Origin: Trebouxia sp. TZW2008
Taxonomy: Eukaryota > Chlorophyta > Trebouxiophyceae > Trebouxiales > Trebouxiaceae
Length of the DNA: 64,000 bases
NCBI GenBank assembly: GCA_002118135.1
Contig: BDIU01000062.1
Span: forward strand, 62,001-126,000
Direction: 5' to 3'
The notes beneath the pieces are model-generated. The model saw only the letters and a program-made list of their open reading frames with translations, was not told where the DNA came from and did no database searches. The position numbers were made by a program, and so were the translations under genes. Numbering within the stretch: the first letter of the stretch is position 1; the number at the start of each line of letters is the position of its first letter. Positions 1 to 12,200 of the stretch are shown here, one piece after another.

Positions 1-247
1 ATCGGGCATCATGAGTACAAAGCTGCTGTCTACTTGTGCTGCAGCTGCTATGCCGCCATCAATGCGAGAGCGACTTGTTCCTTGCATGTTACTTTCACAA
101 AGGACATCATGCGCTTTGCGCTGTCTCAACAACGCGCACGCCAGGTGACAAGAATATTGGGAACAAGCCAAACTTAGACAGAGGCACCATGTAGCTAATC
201 GCAGTCATACTAGCTTCCCAGGCTCATGGACTGTGCATATGACTCAG
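1..247 (+). other. Left edge of window, probably dynein intron or unresolved upstream exon
   Basis: The gene must continue to the left because the first exon seen already lies in the dynein tail. A frame is open over most of 1-150, but it does not resemble dynein and no convincing splice sites bound it. I call no exon here. Confidence 0.5.
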
Positions 248-3200
248 GTGCATGCGGCCACAAGGCGTGTGACAGCAACACCTGCTAGCCCTGAAGACTT
301 TGCTGGTCTGCTTGGCTTCCTGGAAGAATTGGAGGAGCGCAGACAGGGCCTTGACAAAGCCTACGATCATGTATGCTTATTCCTGGGTCACTGTGCTCAC
401 ATCAGCACACATCAACAGCTCTATATATGCTCTGTGCTGTGCATCATTATGCATGCCATTCAAAAAGGATATACAGCTGTCTCAACCCAGTGGCATTGGC
501 AGACACCTGCCTGGTCGCTGAGCAGAATTTTGGTTTGATGAGCTCACATGACATCTTGCTTACATGAGCTTCTGATAGGCTGAGAGCCTGTGCTCAAGGA
601 TTCTTTCACTCTGTGTGCATTCAGTTTCTGATTACATGTGCTGCTTGTGCTGCAGCTGCTGTGATGAGCAATCCCTACGACCACCAGTTCATGACACTGC
701 ACGCATGTGACAACAGCCATGTGCCTGATGGGCAGTACATGCAGAATGGCTGTTCAATCCTGAAACATGCAGTACACAAACCTTCTGACCTTCACGTGAT
801 GTTCAGGTGCAAGCGCACTATGAGTTGCTGCAAGAGCTGGGCATTGCAGTGCCGCCCATGGAGTTTGCTGCTTACCAGACCATGGAAGGGGATGTGCTGC
901 TCATGCAAGACGCTGTCTACTCTGCTGAAGCCAACAAGGAGCTGTATATCCAGAGGTTCAAGGTCAGCTGCTTTGCATGTGCAAGCCACAAGTGGCAGTG
1001 CCGTACATTTGGTGCAAAGCAGCTCAAATTTATAGCGCATATGCTGTGCTGACTGCAAATCAAGAGCATCAATAACACCCTGTGCCTCTCGGCTGCTGTG
1101 TAATTGCATGCTGGCATATCCTCAGACAATGAAGTGGTGGTGCAAGTCATTGGAGGCCATACTGTCCTGCAGGCTGAGCTGGAGAGGGACACAGACAGTT
1201 TGAAGAAAGAGGTGGTGGACATACGCCTCCTGGCACAGAAGGAAATGGTCTTGGACCCTGAAGCTGAAATGCTGGAGGTATAGCAATAGCTTGTGCATGC
1301 TCAAGTGCGGAGTCAGTCTTGGCAGAAACTTGCCATCATATGACCATCAGCATGAAGCTTGACTTGCATGGAAACAATGCTTGTTTGCGTTGAACTGTCA
1401 AGGCAGAACTATTGCTTGAATACTACGCAGCACTCGAAATTGTCTGTGCAACATTTTGACTGCGTCTTGTCAATAATGCCGCTACAGGTCTCAGTCATAG
1501 CAAGCAATAGCTTTTACATCTTGTGCAGGAATGCGTCTGCAGATGTTTGTCTGTGCCACAAGTGGTGCACATGCTTGCACAAGCTACAAGCTGCAGGAGC
1601 AGCATGAGCGTTCTACCAGCATGCTGCATGACTTGGTCAGGCCTTGTGCTTCTTTGACTGTGGCATCTCTTGTTGGTACTGACCCTTGCCTTGAACTGCT
1701 GCAGGTGATTCCTTACATGGCAGAGCTGCTGGCCACGGTGCATGAGCAACAGGCACAGGCAGAGCGCATCCTTGGCTTCCAATCTCTGTTCAGGTGCCAC
1801 CTTCACGTTGTCCCTCCCCTGCAAACCCCAGCATGTGCATCACGAGCTTGACTTTGCCTTACACATCATATTGGGCAACTTGACACTGGTGTTTCCTTGG
1901 ACAAGTTTGGACAAAGACTTCACAGCTTGACAGCAGATTGCGTTATTAGTATCAAAGCCCAAAAGACGCAAAGACCATGCTATGCAGAGTGGTGGGGTCT
2001 CAGCTACCAGAACTGGCCACATGTGCAGAAGAGGTGACCCTGAAGCACTTGCTGTGGTCTTCTCTGGAGTCTTGGGGCCGCATCACCCAGGAGCTCAGCG
2101 CCACTGAGTTCAGCCAGCTAGACGCTGATCACCTGGAAGCTGTGGTGGGGCAGTATGCCAGAATTGCCCTCAAGATTGAGAAGGGCCTGTCTCCCAATCA
2201 GGCAAGTCTGACCTGCCACAATGTGTGTGACCTTGCTTGTTGCAAGCTGTGAATGCCTGGCTGAACATGATGATGGTGCTTTCAGCACAGCATGCCAGAT
2301 TACTAATGCAGGGAGGGCGCTCAATCAGACAGAATGCAAGTGAATGTAAACCTGCTTATCTTGTGTTGTGATGTCACTTTCCTGGTGCCGTTGCTGTTGA
2401 TGCAAACATGCAATCCTGGCTTTTACCTAAAGCCTTCACCCCTACATGATCACCTTGCTTGAAAGAGGGCAAGGTTGCCCTGCTGCTGGCTGGTGCACAG
2501 GGCCTGGCTGCAAGTCCTGTAAGCATTGTGGCCATGAAGTTTCCCTTTTCAATAGGATTGAGCAGGTTTTGCCTGTGTCCTTCAACCATTATGATGCCGT
2601 TGTGGTCAAGCAGGTGACACTGGTCCTATGTGACAGCGTGGCCAAGTGGCAGGGTGTGGTGCCAGTGGCAGGGGCCTCTGCTCAATCCTCGCCTGCAGGA
2701 CCATGACACTGTCTTGGTGGTGCAGGTGACGCCGGTGCTGTGTGATAGCGTGGCCAAGTGGCAGGAGTTGGTGCCAGTGGCAGGAGCCCTGCGCAACCCC
2801 CACCTACAAGACCGCCACTGGACCAAGCTGCAGCAGGAACTGCAGATCATGCTGCCTGTTGGGCCTGCCTTCACAGTGCAGACCCTGTTTGACCTCAAGG
2901 TGCGCTACAGCTTGCTGTATGGCCTAGCTGCAAGTGAAGTTGGCAGCCACAATTCCACCATTTTGATTGTTGCAGCTGCAATTGCTTCTGTATGCACCTA
3001 GCAGGATCACGAGATTTCCAGGCAAATGATCAGTGATCTATATCTTGACAGACTGAATTGGCAGCTGCATGGCTGCCCAGGAGGCGCCCTGGATTGCATG
3101 CAGCACATCCAAGATCTACCCTGCAAACACTCACAGGCTTGCTTTTGTCTGCCTTGCAAAAGCTCACACGCCTGCACTTGGCAATTCGGGTGACGTGTGA

Positions 3201-6200
3201 CCGCTGTGAATCCAAGGCAGAGAGACAAAGTGTGCGCCATCAGCTCAATGGCAGATCTGGGCGGCATGCTGCACAGTCAGGTCTGCAGATACTCTCTTCA
3301 GCTTGCTGTTCATCTTGCATGTGCTAACCAGCTTGTGATTGACAATCCAGCTGTGTGTTTGTGCAGCTGGCGAGGCAGAGGGACAGGGTGTGTGCCATCA
3401 GCACGGAGGCCACTCAGGAGGCACTTCTGGAGGGCATGCTGCGCAAGGTGCAAGAGAAGTGGGCTGGAGTAGAGCTGACAGTGAAGCAGTACAAGGAGGC
3501 TAAGGACGCCTACATCCTGGGTAGCACGGAGGAGGTGCAGGCAGTGCTGGAGGACAGCCTGGTCATGATGGCCACCATTTCCTCCTCACGCTATGTCACA
3601 GGTCTGCAGCCTGATCACTGTTTTCCCCTCAGCGGAGAAACTGGGCACTGAAACTAGCTAAAGCAACAAGGGAGGGACAGCCCATATCAGTCCTGCATAC
3701 AGTGGAAGTAAGGGGCCCCTTGCCATTTGCTTATCAGAATTGACTTTCGTCTGTCTGGTCTCAGTCTGCAAGACCATGTACCTAGCCTGGGCCTTGTGGC
3801 TGAAAGTGAACAGGTGATCTCTCCAACAAGCTATGTCAGCATTTGCACGTCATGTGGCAGGAGTGCGTGGCGATGTGATGACAAGAGGTGCCAGACACTT
3901 GGGTTGTTCAGCAATATCCTGAAGGAGTGGCTGAAATGCCAAAACGTGTAGCCTATCACCACTGTCATACATCAAAACCTGTCTTTACACATGTGTTATT
4001 GCAGGGGTGCGTGGTGACGTTGGTAAGATGAGCCAGACGCTGCGGCTGTTCAGTGACACCTCAGAGGAGTGGCTGGAGTGAAGAAGTGGCTGTACCTGGC
4101 AAACATGACTCCCAATGTGTGTCCTTGCAATGCGCTGCAACATATGGCAAAAGACGCCTTCACACATGATGCTGCAGGGGTGCGGGGTGATGTTGACAAG
4201 ATGAGTCAGACGCTGCGACTGTTCAGCGACACCCTGGAGGAGTGGCTGGAGTGCCAGAAGAAGTGGCTGTACCTGGAGAACATCTTCATGGCTCCCGACA
4301 TTCAGCGCCAGCTGCCGAACGAGACCAAGCTGTTTGCCACTGTGGACAGACAGTTCAAGAGCATCCTGCGCATCACCAGAGACCGCCCTGCTGCCCTGTT
4401 GGTAAGCAGTCTGCTTTGAGAGCCTTGACTAGCGTTGTTGTGTTGCTGTCAATATGCATTTCAATGGCTGCCCAACATGCTTTCATGCATATGCCAAGCA
4501 GCATGGCAGAGCATCATCATCCACTGGCAGTTGCCCAATGACACCAAGCTCTTTGCCAATGTGGACCGACAGTTCAAGAGGCTTCCTGCGCATCATTAAA
4601 GACCTCCCTGCTGCCATGCTGGTGAGCAGTTCAAGCAGTCTGCCCAGGGAGCCTTAGCTAGCACTGCTGAACTGCTATTGATGTGCAACTCATGGCTGCC
4701 CAGCACGCTGTCCTGCACATGCCAAGCAACACGCTGCCCACACAGCGCACTCCCAAAAACAAGCAAGGCATTTGGTCTTGCAGCGCACATCTGAGCGTTG
4801 TCAAAAGTCACATCGGCACATGTTATATGCCAGCAGAGTCCTGTCTTATCATGCAACAGCCATCCTTGCACTTCAAACAGGACTGCCATTGTAAGGCCTG
4901 TAGATGCGATTGCAGTCAGCTAATACAAAAGCTGACCTGACAGCAGTGCATGATCACCTTGGTACATTAAGCATGAAAGCTGCCTGGTGCCATGTGCTGT
5001 ACAGGCTGGTATAACGCCAGGCTGGCTGGAGATCTTCCAAGGCTGCAATCAGACCTGGGAGAAGGTGCAGCAGAGCCTGGCAGACTACCTGGAGATCAAA
5101 CGCACAGCTTCCATACATTTGCATTCATAGGCAAAGCATGCCTTCCCTCAAGAGATGAAACCTGCCTAAAGCTCTGTGTCGTACAGGCTGGTACCACACC
5201 AGGCTGGCTGGAAATCTTCCAAGGCTGCAATCAGACCCTGGAGAAGGTGCAGCAGAGCCTGGCAGACTACCTGGAGATCAAGCGCACAGCTTTCCCACGC
5301 TTCTACTTCCTGTCAGATGAGGAGCTGCTAGAAATTTTGAGCCAGAGCAAGAACCCCCAAGCTGTGCAGCCGCACCTGCAGAAATGCTTTGATGGGATTG
5401 CTAGCCTGGAGCTTGGGGAGGGGCAGCAAGCCATTGATGTCATTGCCATGGTGTCAGGTAAGAGCCTGCCTGCATTGCGCAAGAATGTTCTCGCTGTCGT
5501 CGTAGTTGGTACAGTTTGACATGTATGCAGGTGAGGGAGAGCGTGTGGCTCTTGGGGGCGCCATGAAAGCCAGGGGGGGTCCAGAGGGTTGGCTGACCGC
5601 TGTGGAGGCCCTCATGCGGTCTGCCCTGAAGGCTGCTGCCAAGCGGGCTCTGAAGGAGTACCCTGTGCAGCCCAGGGTGCAGTGGGTGCGCCAGCAGCCG
5701 GCCCAGCTGGTTCTGCTGGTGTCCAATATTTTCTGGTGCAAACAGGTCAGTGATCATCATGTCACTCCAGGGCTGCGCAGCAATGCTGGCTGTATCATGG
5801 GCTTTGAAAATTGCTAGGTGAAACATTACTTTCCTGATGCTTCATCAGTTCTTGGTCCAACATCTGCTGGTGCAAGCAGGTATATCAGCAACTTACTGCA
5901 TGACTGCACTCAATGCTTGCTACAGCATCTTCCCATCTTTGTGCTTGCCAGCTGCACTACAGCTGAAGCTATCATGCCATACAGGCTGACTGGAAACAGT
6001 CAAACATTGCATCATGCATTTGGAAATTCGCCAAAGCATGCTCAGGCCTTTGATGTTCTCACCTCGGCCAACTGCAAAACAACATTTTTGCCTTGTTAAA
6101 ACAGGTAGAGGAGTGTCTAGACTCAGGCAGCGCTCTTGCCGGCCTGCTTGACCTGTACCAGGCCAATGTGCAGCAGCTGTCTGAGCTGAGCGGCCTGGTG

Positions 6201-9200
6201 AGCGAGCCCCTCACGGATGTGGAGCGCCGCATCATCATTGCTCTCATCACTGTTGATGTGCACAACAGGTACCAGGCAGTCTACTTGTGCTGACACTTCA
6301 GGCCATTTTGAGACATTAGCGTCTTGATGAACTCAAACTCACTTGTCAGGGGGTTGACTATCATTGCACTGGGCTGCATGTTCACTCCGCAGACGTTTCC
6401 ATAAATCTCCTTGCACACAGAAGTCTCCTAGTGTAGTTGCTGAGCAAGCGCATGAAGCCTCCCTGTGTAACCCTTGGGCATGTCTGTGTCTTCAAGCATG
6501 CTCTGCGAGCTGCATGCAAGTTTCGTCTGTTTGCAGCGCGTTAGTTGATCGCGCTTTTAAAAAGCATGACATGCTGTATAAGCACCTGATTTGCTGCCCT
6601 TTCTGCTTCCAGAGACATTGTGGAGGGATTGAGGACCTGTGGCTGTGCTTCCACCACCCACTTTGAGTGGCAAAGGCAGCTACGCTTTGAGTTAGACCCT
6701 GCACTGGATGACGTGGTCATTCGCCAGGTGCAGTAGCGTTCAGCATTGGTCGTTGCACTGATGCTGCTGGCCTGAGTGTAGCTGAGTCATTGCATAGTTG
6801 TCAAGTTTGTAATTGAAAGCTCTCGCATGAGACAGGCAGATGCATTGATGCAACAGCGCTACTGTTTGTGACATTGGCTTCACTAGCATGATCAGAAAGT
6901 TGAGCACAAGCTCAAACTGTTCTTCCACCACCACCACATCTCCAACTTCTCCTGCTTTGCTGCAGTCACTGTACATTTAAATCACAGGCTTTTACATGGA
7001 AGGGAAGCCCAGCTGTTCACCTACATTAAGGCCCTTTGCACATGAATGCTGCCTGCATTTGCTGCTTGCCAGGACTTAGTGCTTGGCGCAGGCAACAGGC
7101 TGTGACATGTGCGTTGCTAGGTGAAGTATTGATATTAGCTCATATGTGTTGGCCAATTCAGTGTCAAGCGACAGTTGCATGCCATATACATCACCGTACT
7201 ATGCTGCCATGCTACCTCAGGTGAACGCCCGCTTTGTGTATGGATATGAATACCTAGGGGCCCAAACCAGGCTAGTGGTGACACCTATGACTGACCGCTG
7301 CTACATGACCCTGACTGGTGCCCTTAGCATGAACCTGGGGGCTGCCCCCACAGGCCCTGCTGGCACAGGCAAGACAGAGACTGTGAAGGACCTGGCTAAG
7401 GCTCTGGGCCTGCAATGCGTGGTGTTCAACTGCGGGGAGAACCTGGACTGCAAGTTCATGGCTAAGTTCTTCTCAGGTAAGCAGGCGACCACTGATTGTG
7501 ATGTTCATGAAGGAACTGGCTCTTGGCCTACAGTGCTTGATGTTCTTCATGGGCAGGTAGGCAACCACTGCTTGTGTGCCATGCTGGTTGAGCAGAGCTT
7601 TTGGACTGTCATCTTGCATGTCTAGCATGCTGGGAGACAACATTATAGCAAACTGGCTGTTATGGCACATGGCACCTCATTTGTCAATTGAGACCACAAT
7701 GCTGCTCAGTGCATGCTGTACTGCAGGCAGATTCACGTTTTTCGTTGACCTTTCCTTAGACAGTGTAATCCTCATCAGTGGTTACATGCTTGCTGGTCAG
7801 CGTCCAAGACCCTGTCTAATGGATACATAATAGCTACTTCAAGATGTTCCATTCACTGGCTGCAGGTTTGGCTCAGTGTGGCGCCTGGGCATGCTTTGAT
7901 GAGTTCAACCGGATTGGGGTGGAGGTGCTCAGTGTTGTGGCACAGCAGCTGATGACTATCCAGTCTGCACTTAGGGCAGGCGTATCAAGATTCAGGTTTG
8001 AGGTGAGCCTGTTGTAAAGCATTGTCTTACATTGAATGAGACAACAGCTAAGAAGTTCTTGCATCAGCATGAGCATTGCAATGCTGCTACATTTCTGTTG
8101 CAGAATTGACACTGTGCGGAACAGCACCTGTGCTTTTCAAATCAAGGACAGTGATGTGGCATGCCCTCATTGGCCTTTTGGCATTACAAAGGGGACAGCC
8201 CGTATCTCTCTTGCAAGTCTGGCAGTGTGCAGTGCATGAAAAAGCATATGCAACTGTTGCTGAAACTTTCATGTCATGGCCTGACTCTTCAGTAATGGCC
8301 ATCCTGAACGACAGCAAATGAATCCCACAAACCATGCACAATTGCTCTGTGCATGTACAATGTATATCAAAATTTTGTGTTCCATTGTGTAACCCTTTGC
8401 GTCCTGGCAGGGTAAGGAGATGAAGCTGGTGCCGACCTGTGGGGTGTTCATCACCATGAATCCGGGCTATGCTGGGCGTGCTGAGCTGCCCGACAACTTG
8501 AAGGCGCTCTTCCGCCCAGTAGCCATGATGGTGCCTGACTATGCCCTTGTGGCTGAGGTCATGCTCTTCTCAGAAGGTGTGCTGGCTGCCCCTCACGTTA
8601 CAGCTGCCCTGCAAACACGATGCCGATGCGTTCCTGCAGTACATGGGTTCTGTATCATTTGACAGCATACCAGCGACTGCAAATACTTGACTGAGATGCT
8701 GCATGGCAAAATTTGTGCTTGCGGCTTATCGCAAGTAACCCTACTTGTTGCAATTTCGCATCAGCAAGGCGATTGGTTTTCAATGATCCAGGCTTCAACA
8801 GTGCCAGGGTGCTGTCACGTAAGATGGTCAGGCTGTACAAGCTGGCCAGTGAGCAGCTGAGCCAACAGGAGCACTACGACTTTGGCATGCGAGCCCTCAA
8901 GTCTGTCCTGGCCACAGCTGGAGCTTTGAAGAGGTCGAGTGCAGGTTTGACAGAGCATATGACTGGTTATACACATTACTGATCGATCAGCTAGGTGCAT
9001 GCCATGTTGACACATACGGAGCACAGTGCATTGTGATTTGCTGACTGTGCCGGCACCGCTGACGAAACATGCATGACCCTGTTGTGTCCATTGCAATGCT
9101 AGGCACAACTCCTGCCCTGTCCTAGGTGTATTGTTCGCCAGGTGAGTGGATTACAAAGTGAACTAAAATCTGGAATTGCAATGCTTTTGCCCAGTACGGT

Positions 9201-12200
9201 GCTGCTGATCTTGTCACAACAGATCAGCTGGCAGTGTAACCTTCACGCACTGATAAGAGTCTGACTGGTTTGCAGGTGTAGATGAGGCTCTGGTGCTGAT
9301 CATGGCCATGCGCAGCAGCAACATGCCCAAGTTCCTGGTCGATGATGCAGTACTCTTTGCAGCCATTGTGTCAGACCTCTTCCCTGGCCTAGATGTTCCT
9401 GAGCAGGCATGTGCACTGCAGCCAGTGTGTTTTGCCTGGGGCTTGACTTCTGTAGTTGTTGGAAGAAGCTTTGCAGCATTGCTTCTGCCAAAACTCAACA
9501 ACAGACATAGCATTAGCATGAGTCGTTGTGGTAGCTATGGCATGATGGCAGATGTTGATGCTTGTCTACACGCATGTATTGAGCCCATGTTATCAGCTAT
9601 CATGCTGATCGTTCACAAGCAGTACTCTCCAATGCAAAAGCTTTCGCTGTCTGGCAGTGCATTGCCTGGAATCCCTTGCTAGTCTGACCTCTGACGATGC
9701 AAACGCAGGAGTCTGGGGCACTGGTCCAGGCACTTGGTGCAGCTTGTGAGGCATCAGGCCTGCAGGCAGTTCCAGCCTTGACCAGCAAGTGCGTTCAGCT
9801 GCAGGAGACAATGGCTGTGCGCTTTGGTGTCATGCTCATTGGGCCAGCAGGTATGTACCTGCATACGTGTGAATTTGCAGGATGCCTAACTTTGACCTCC
9901 TTCTGTTCAGCTTTCAGGTGTGCAGAACCTTGCTTTCAGTCAAGAGCTGAACGCACATAGGTGCTGTGCTCATGATGACCATATCCAATTGCAACTGAGC
10001 AGTATGCTACTCACCCCATCTTTTATGCTCAAGGTCAACTGCCCAGGATGCGTCAGCAGCAGGGGTTGCAGGCCCAATTGTCGGGCTATTGCGACAAGCT
10101 TCAAGCTTGGTTTGGCAATCAAAAGCCCGCTTGTTCCACAAAGCATGCAGGCCAATCATATGGCAGTGCAACAGCTTGCTCAATACTTTGTCTAACGTCC
10201 TGCAGGAGGTGGCAAGTCCGAATGCTGCAAGACCCTACAAGCAGCCTTGAACACCCTACAGCAGACAGATGTTGAAGCGACTCCGCATGCAGCTATCAGC
10301 TCTGGTTGTCTCAAGCCCATATGCATCAACCCAATCATGCGACCATGCCTCAATGTTGCACTGATGCTGTGCCTGATGCTCTGCAGGAGGCGGCAAGTCT
10401 GAATGCTACAAGACTTTACAAGCAGCCTTGAACACACTACAGCAGACAGGTGCTGAGGCTGCTCCACACACAGCAGTCAGCTCTGCCTGTCTCAACCCCA
10501 AGAGCATCAGCCTGGGAGAGTTGTATGGCGCGTACAATCCCGTTAGCAATGACTGGAAGGATGGCATAGCCTCCAAGTTGGTCAGAGATGCCATGGCTGA
10601 TGACAGCAGCACCATGAAGTGGCTTGTATTTGATGGGCCTGTGGACGCTGTATGGGTTGAGAACCTCAACACGGTAAAGACATGCTCTGAGCTCTGTATC
10701 TCTGCTTTTGTGTAGCATTCTCAGATTCAACACTGTGCAAAGCGTCTGTGTCATGCCATGTAGAGGGATTGTACAATACCCATGTTCTATCTGCTGATAC
10801 AGCTCAGTGATCAGTCACCATTGATAACACAGACGTAAGCTGTGTTTTGCCCAAGGCTACACAAGTGCTGCTTCTCCTTCACATGCTCTCAACGTGCTTG
10901 CTTATGCGCTGTCCAATGTATTCTCAATTGCCACGTACCTTGCCCCTGCTGATTGGTGCTGCCGGCAGGTGTTGGATGACACTCGCACCTTGTGTCTGCC
11001 CAACAGCGAGCGCATCAAGCTGGACAGCAGCAGCATGCGCATGCTGTTTGAGGTGGAGGACCTGGCCCAAGCCTCCCCAGCAACTGTGTCCCGCTGTGGC
11101 ATGGTGTATGTTGCCCCTCAGAGCCTTGGCTGGCGCCCTTATGTCAAGTACGCTCCACAAGTCTTGGCCCTGTTCACCTGTATGCAACATGGTGTTGGCT
11201 GGCGTGCTGATGCTGTGCATCATTTGCTGATGCTGTGTATATTGCCCCTCAGAGCCTTGGCTGGCGGCCCTATGTCAAGTGAGCCCACTGTTTCTACTTC
11301 TTGTATCCGGTGTCCCTGCAGCATAGGCCATGTGTTTCTGCAGCATAGTCTCCTATGTCTGCAATGTAGTGCCAAGTCAACATGCAGACACTGTGATGTT
11401 ATAGGACAGAGTGTGCAACGGTGGCCCTGCAGCATCACCAGCTCACATGTTATGTAGCCTGTTCCCAACATGTCATGCTATTCCCCGCAAGCACAACTGT
11501 TGATGGGGGAGAAATGGCCTGTTTCTTGTTTGGAGCAAATGCATGCTTGGTGTTGCGCAGGAGCTGGTTGAGCTCACTAGCAAACAAGCTGTCCAACCCT
11601 GATCAGCCTATCAGCTTGGCTGAGCCTGACCTCACCTTCCTAAATGGACTGTTTGAGCAGTACATCGATGCTGGCCTGGCGCTGGTCAGGAGCAAATGCA
11701 GTGAGGTCATTGCCACAGTGGACACCAATCTGGTCACCTCCCTGACATACTTGCTGCAGGTAAGCTAAGCTTGTCCTGCCAAGCTTAGCGTGCCAGTTAG
11801 CATACAACTGTCTGCTACAGTGGACGGTCATCATGCTTCCTTCAGCTTGCCACCTTGCCCTGCACGTGCTGTCTTGCACTCATGGCAGGGTGTGCTCATT
11901 TGCATCAAGATCGCATGTCAGCCACTGCAGAAATTACCTGCCTGTCTGTGAGAGCCTCCAGCCTACTCTTGACCAGCACTTCGACATCTGTCACTTGTGG
12001 CACAGGCAGTGCTGATGCCAGCCAGTTTCCCTGCTATTGTTGAACCTATCTCAGAGCGCCAAGCTAAGCATTCAAAATGTCTTTGCCGTCTGCTGTGTCT
12101 GCTTTGTTTGCAGAGATCTTTAGACAACTGTGGCTTATGTCATAGGCAATGCTGATGCCGGCCAGTTTCCCTGCTATTGTTGAACCCATCTCAGAGAGCG

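Larger units (their letters stand above)
248..6727 (+). other. Dynein tail end and linker domain (exons 1-12)
   Basis: Exons: 248-370, 807-962, 1173-1277, 1705-1793, 1988-2201 (GC donor at 2202), 2726-2899, 3367-3601, 4178-4401, 5187-5457, 5531-5745, 6105-6268, 6613-6727. They encode about 695 residues of the DHC N2/linker region, the lever that swings during the power stroke. Recognisable family wording includes [19 protein letters not shown] in exon 8, [18 protein letters not shown] in exon 9, [14 protein letters not shown] in exon 10 and [11 protein letters not shown] in exon 12. The start of exon 1 is the least certain boundary: I used the AG at 246-247, but the open frame continues slightly upstream. 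Exons 6, 7, 8, 9 and 10 have degenerate copies next to them. Confidence 0.88.

Noticed and set aside
1495..1640. Possible small dynein exon around CTGCAGGAGCAGCATGAGCG
   Set aside because: Exons ending at 1277 and starting at 1705 join in phase and fit the family without it.
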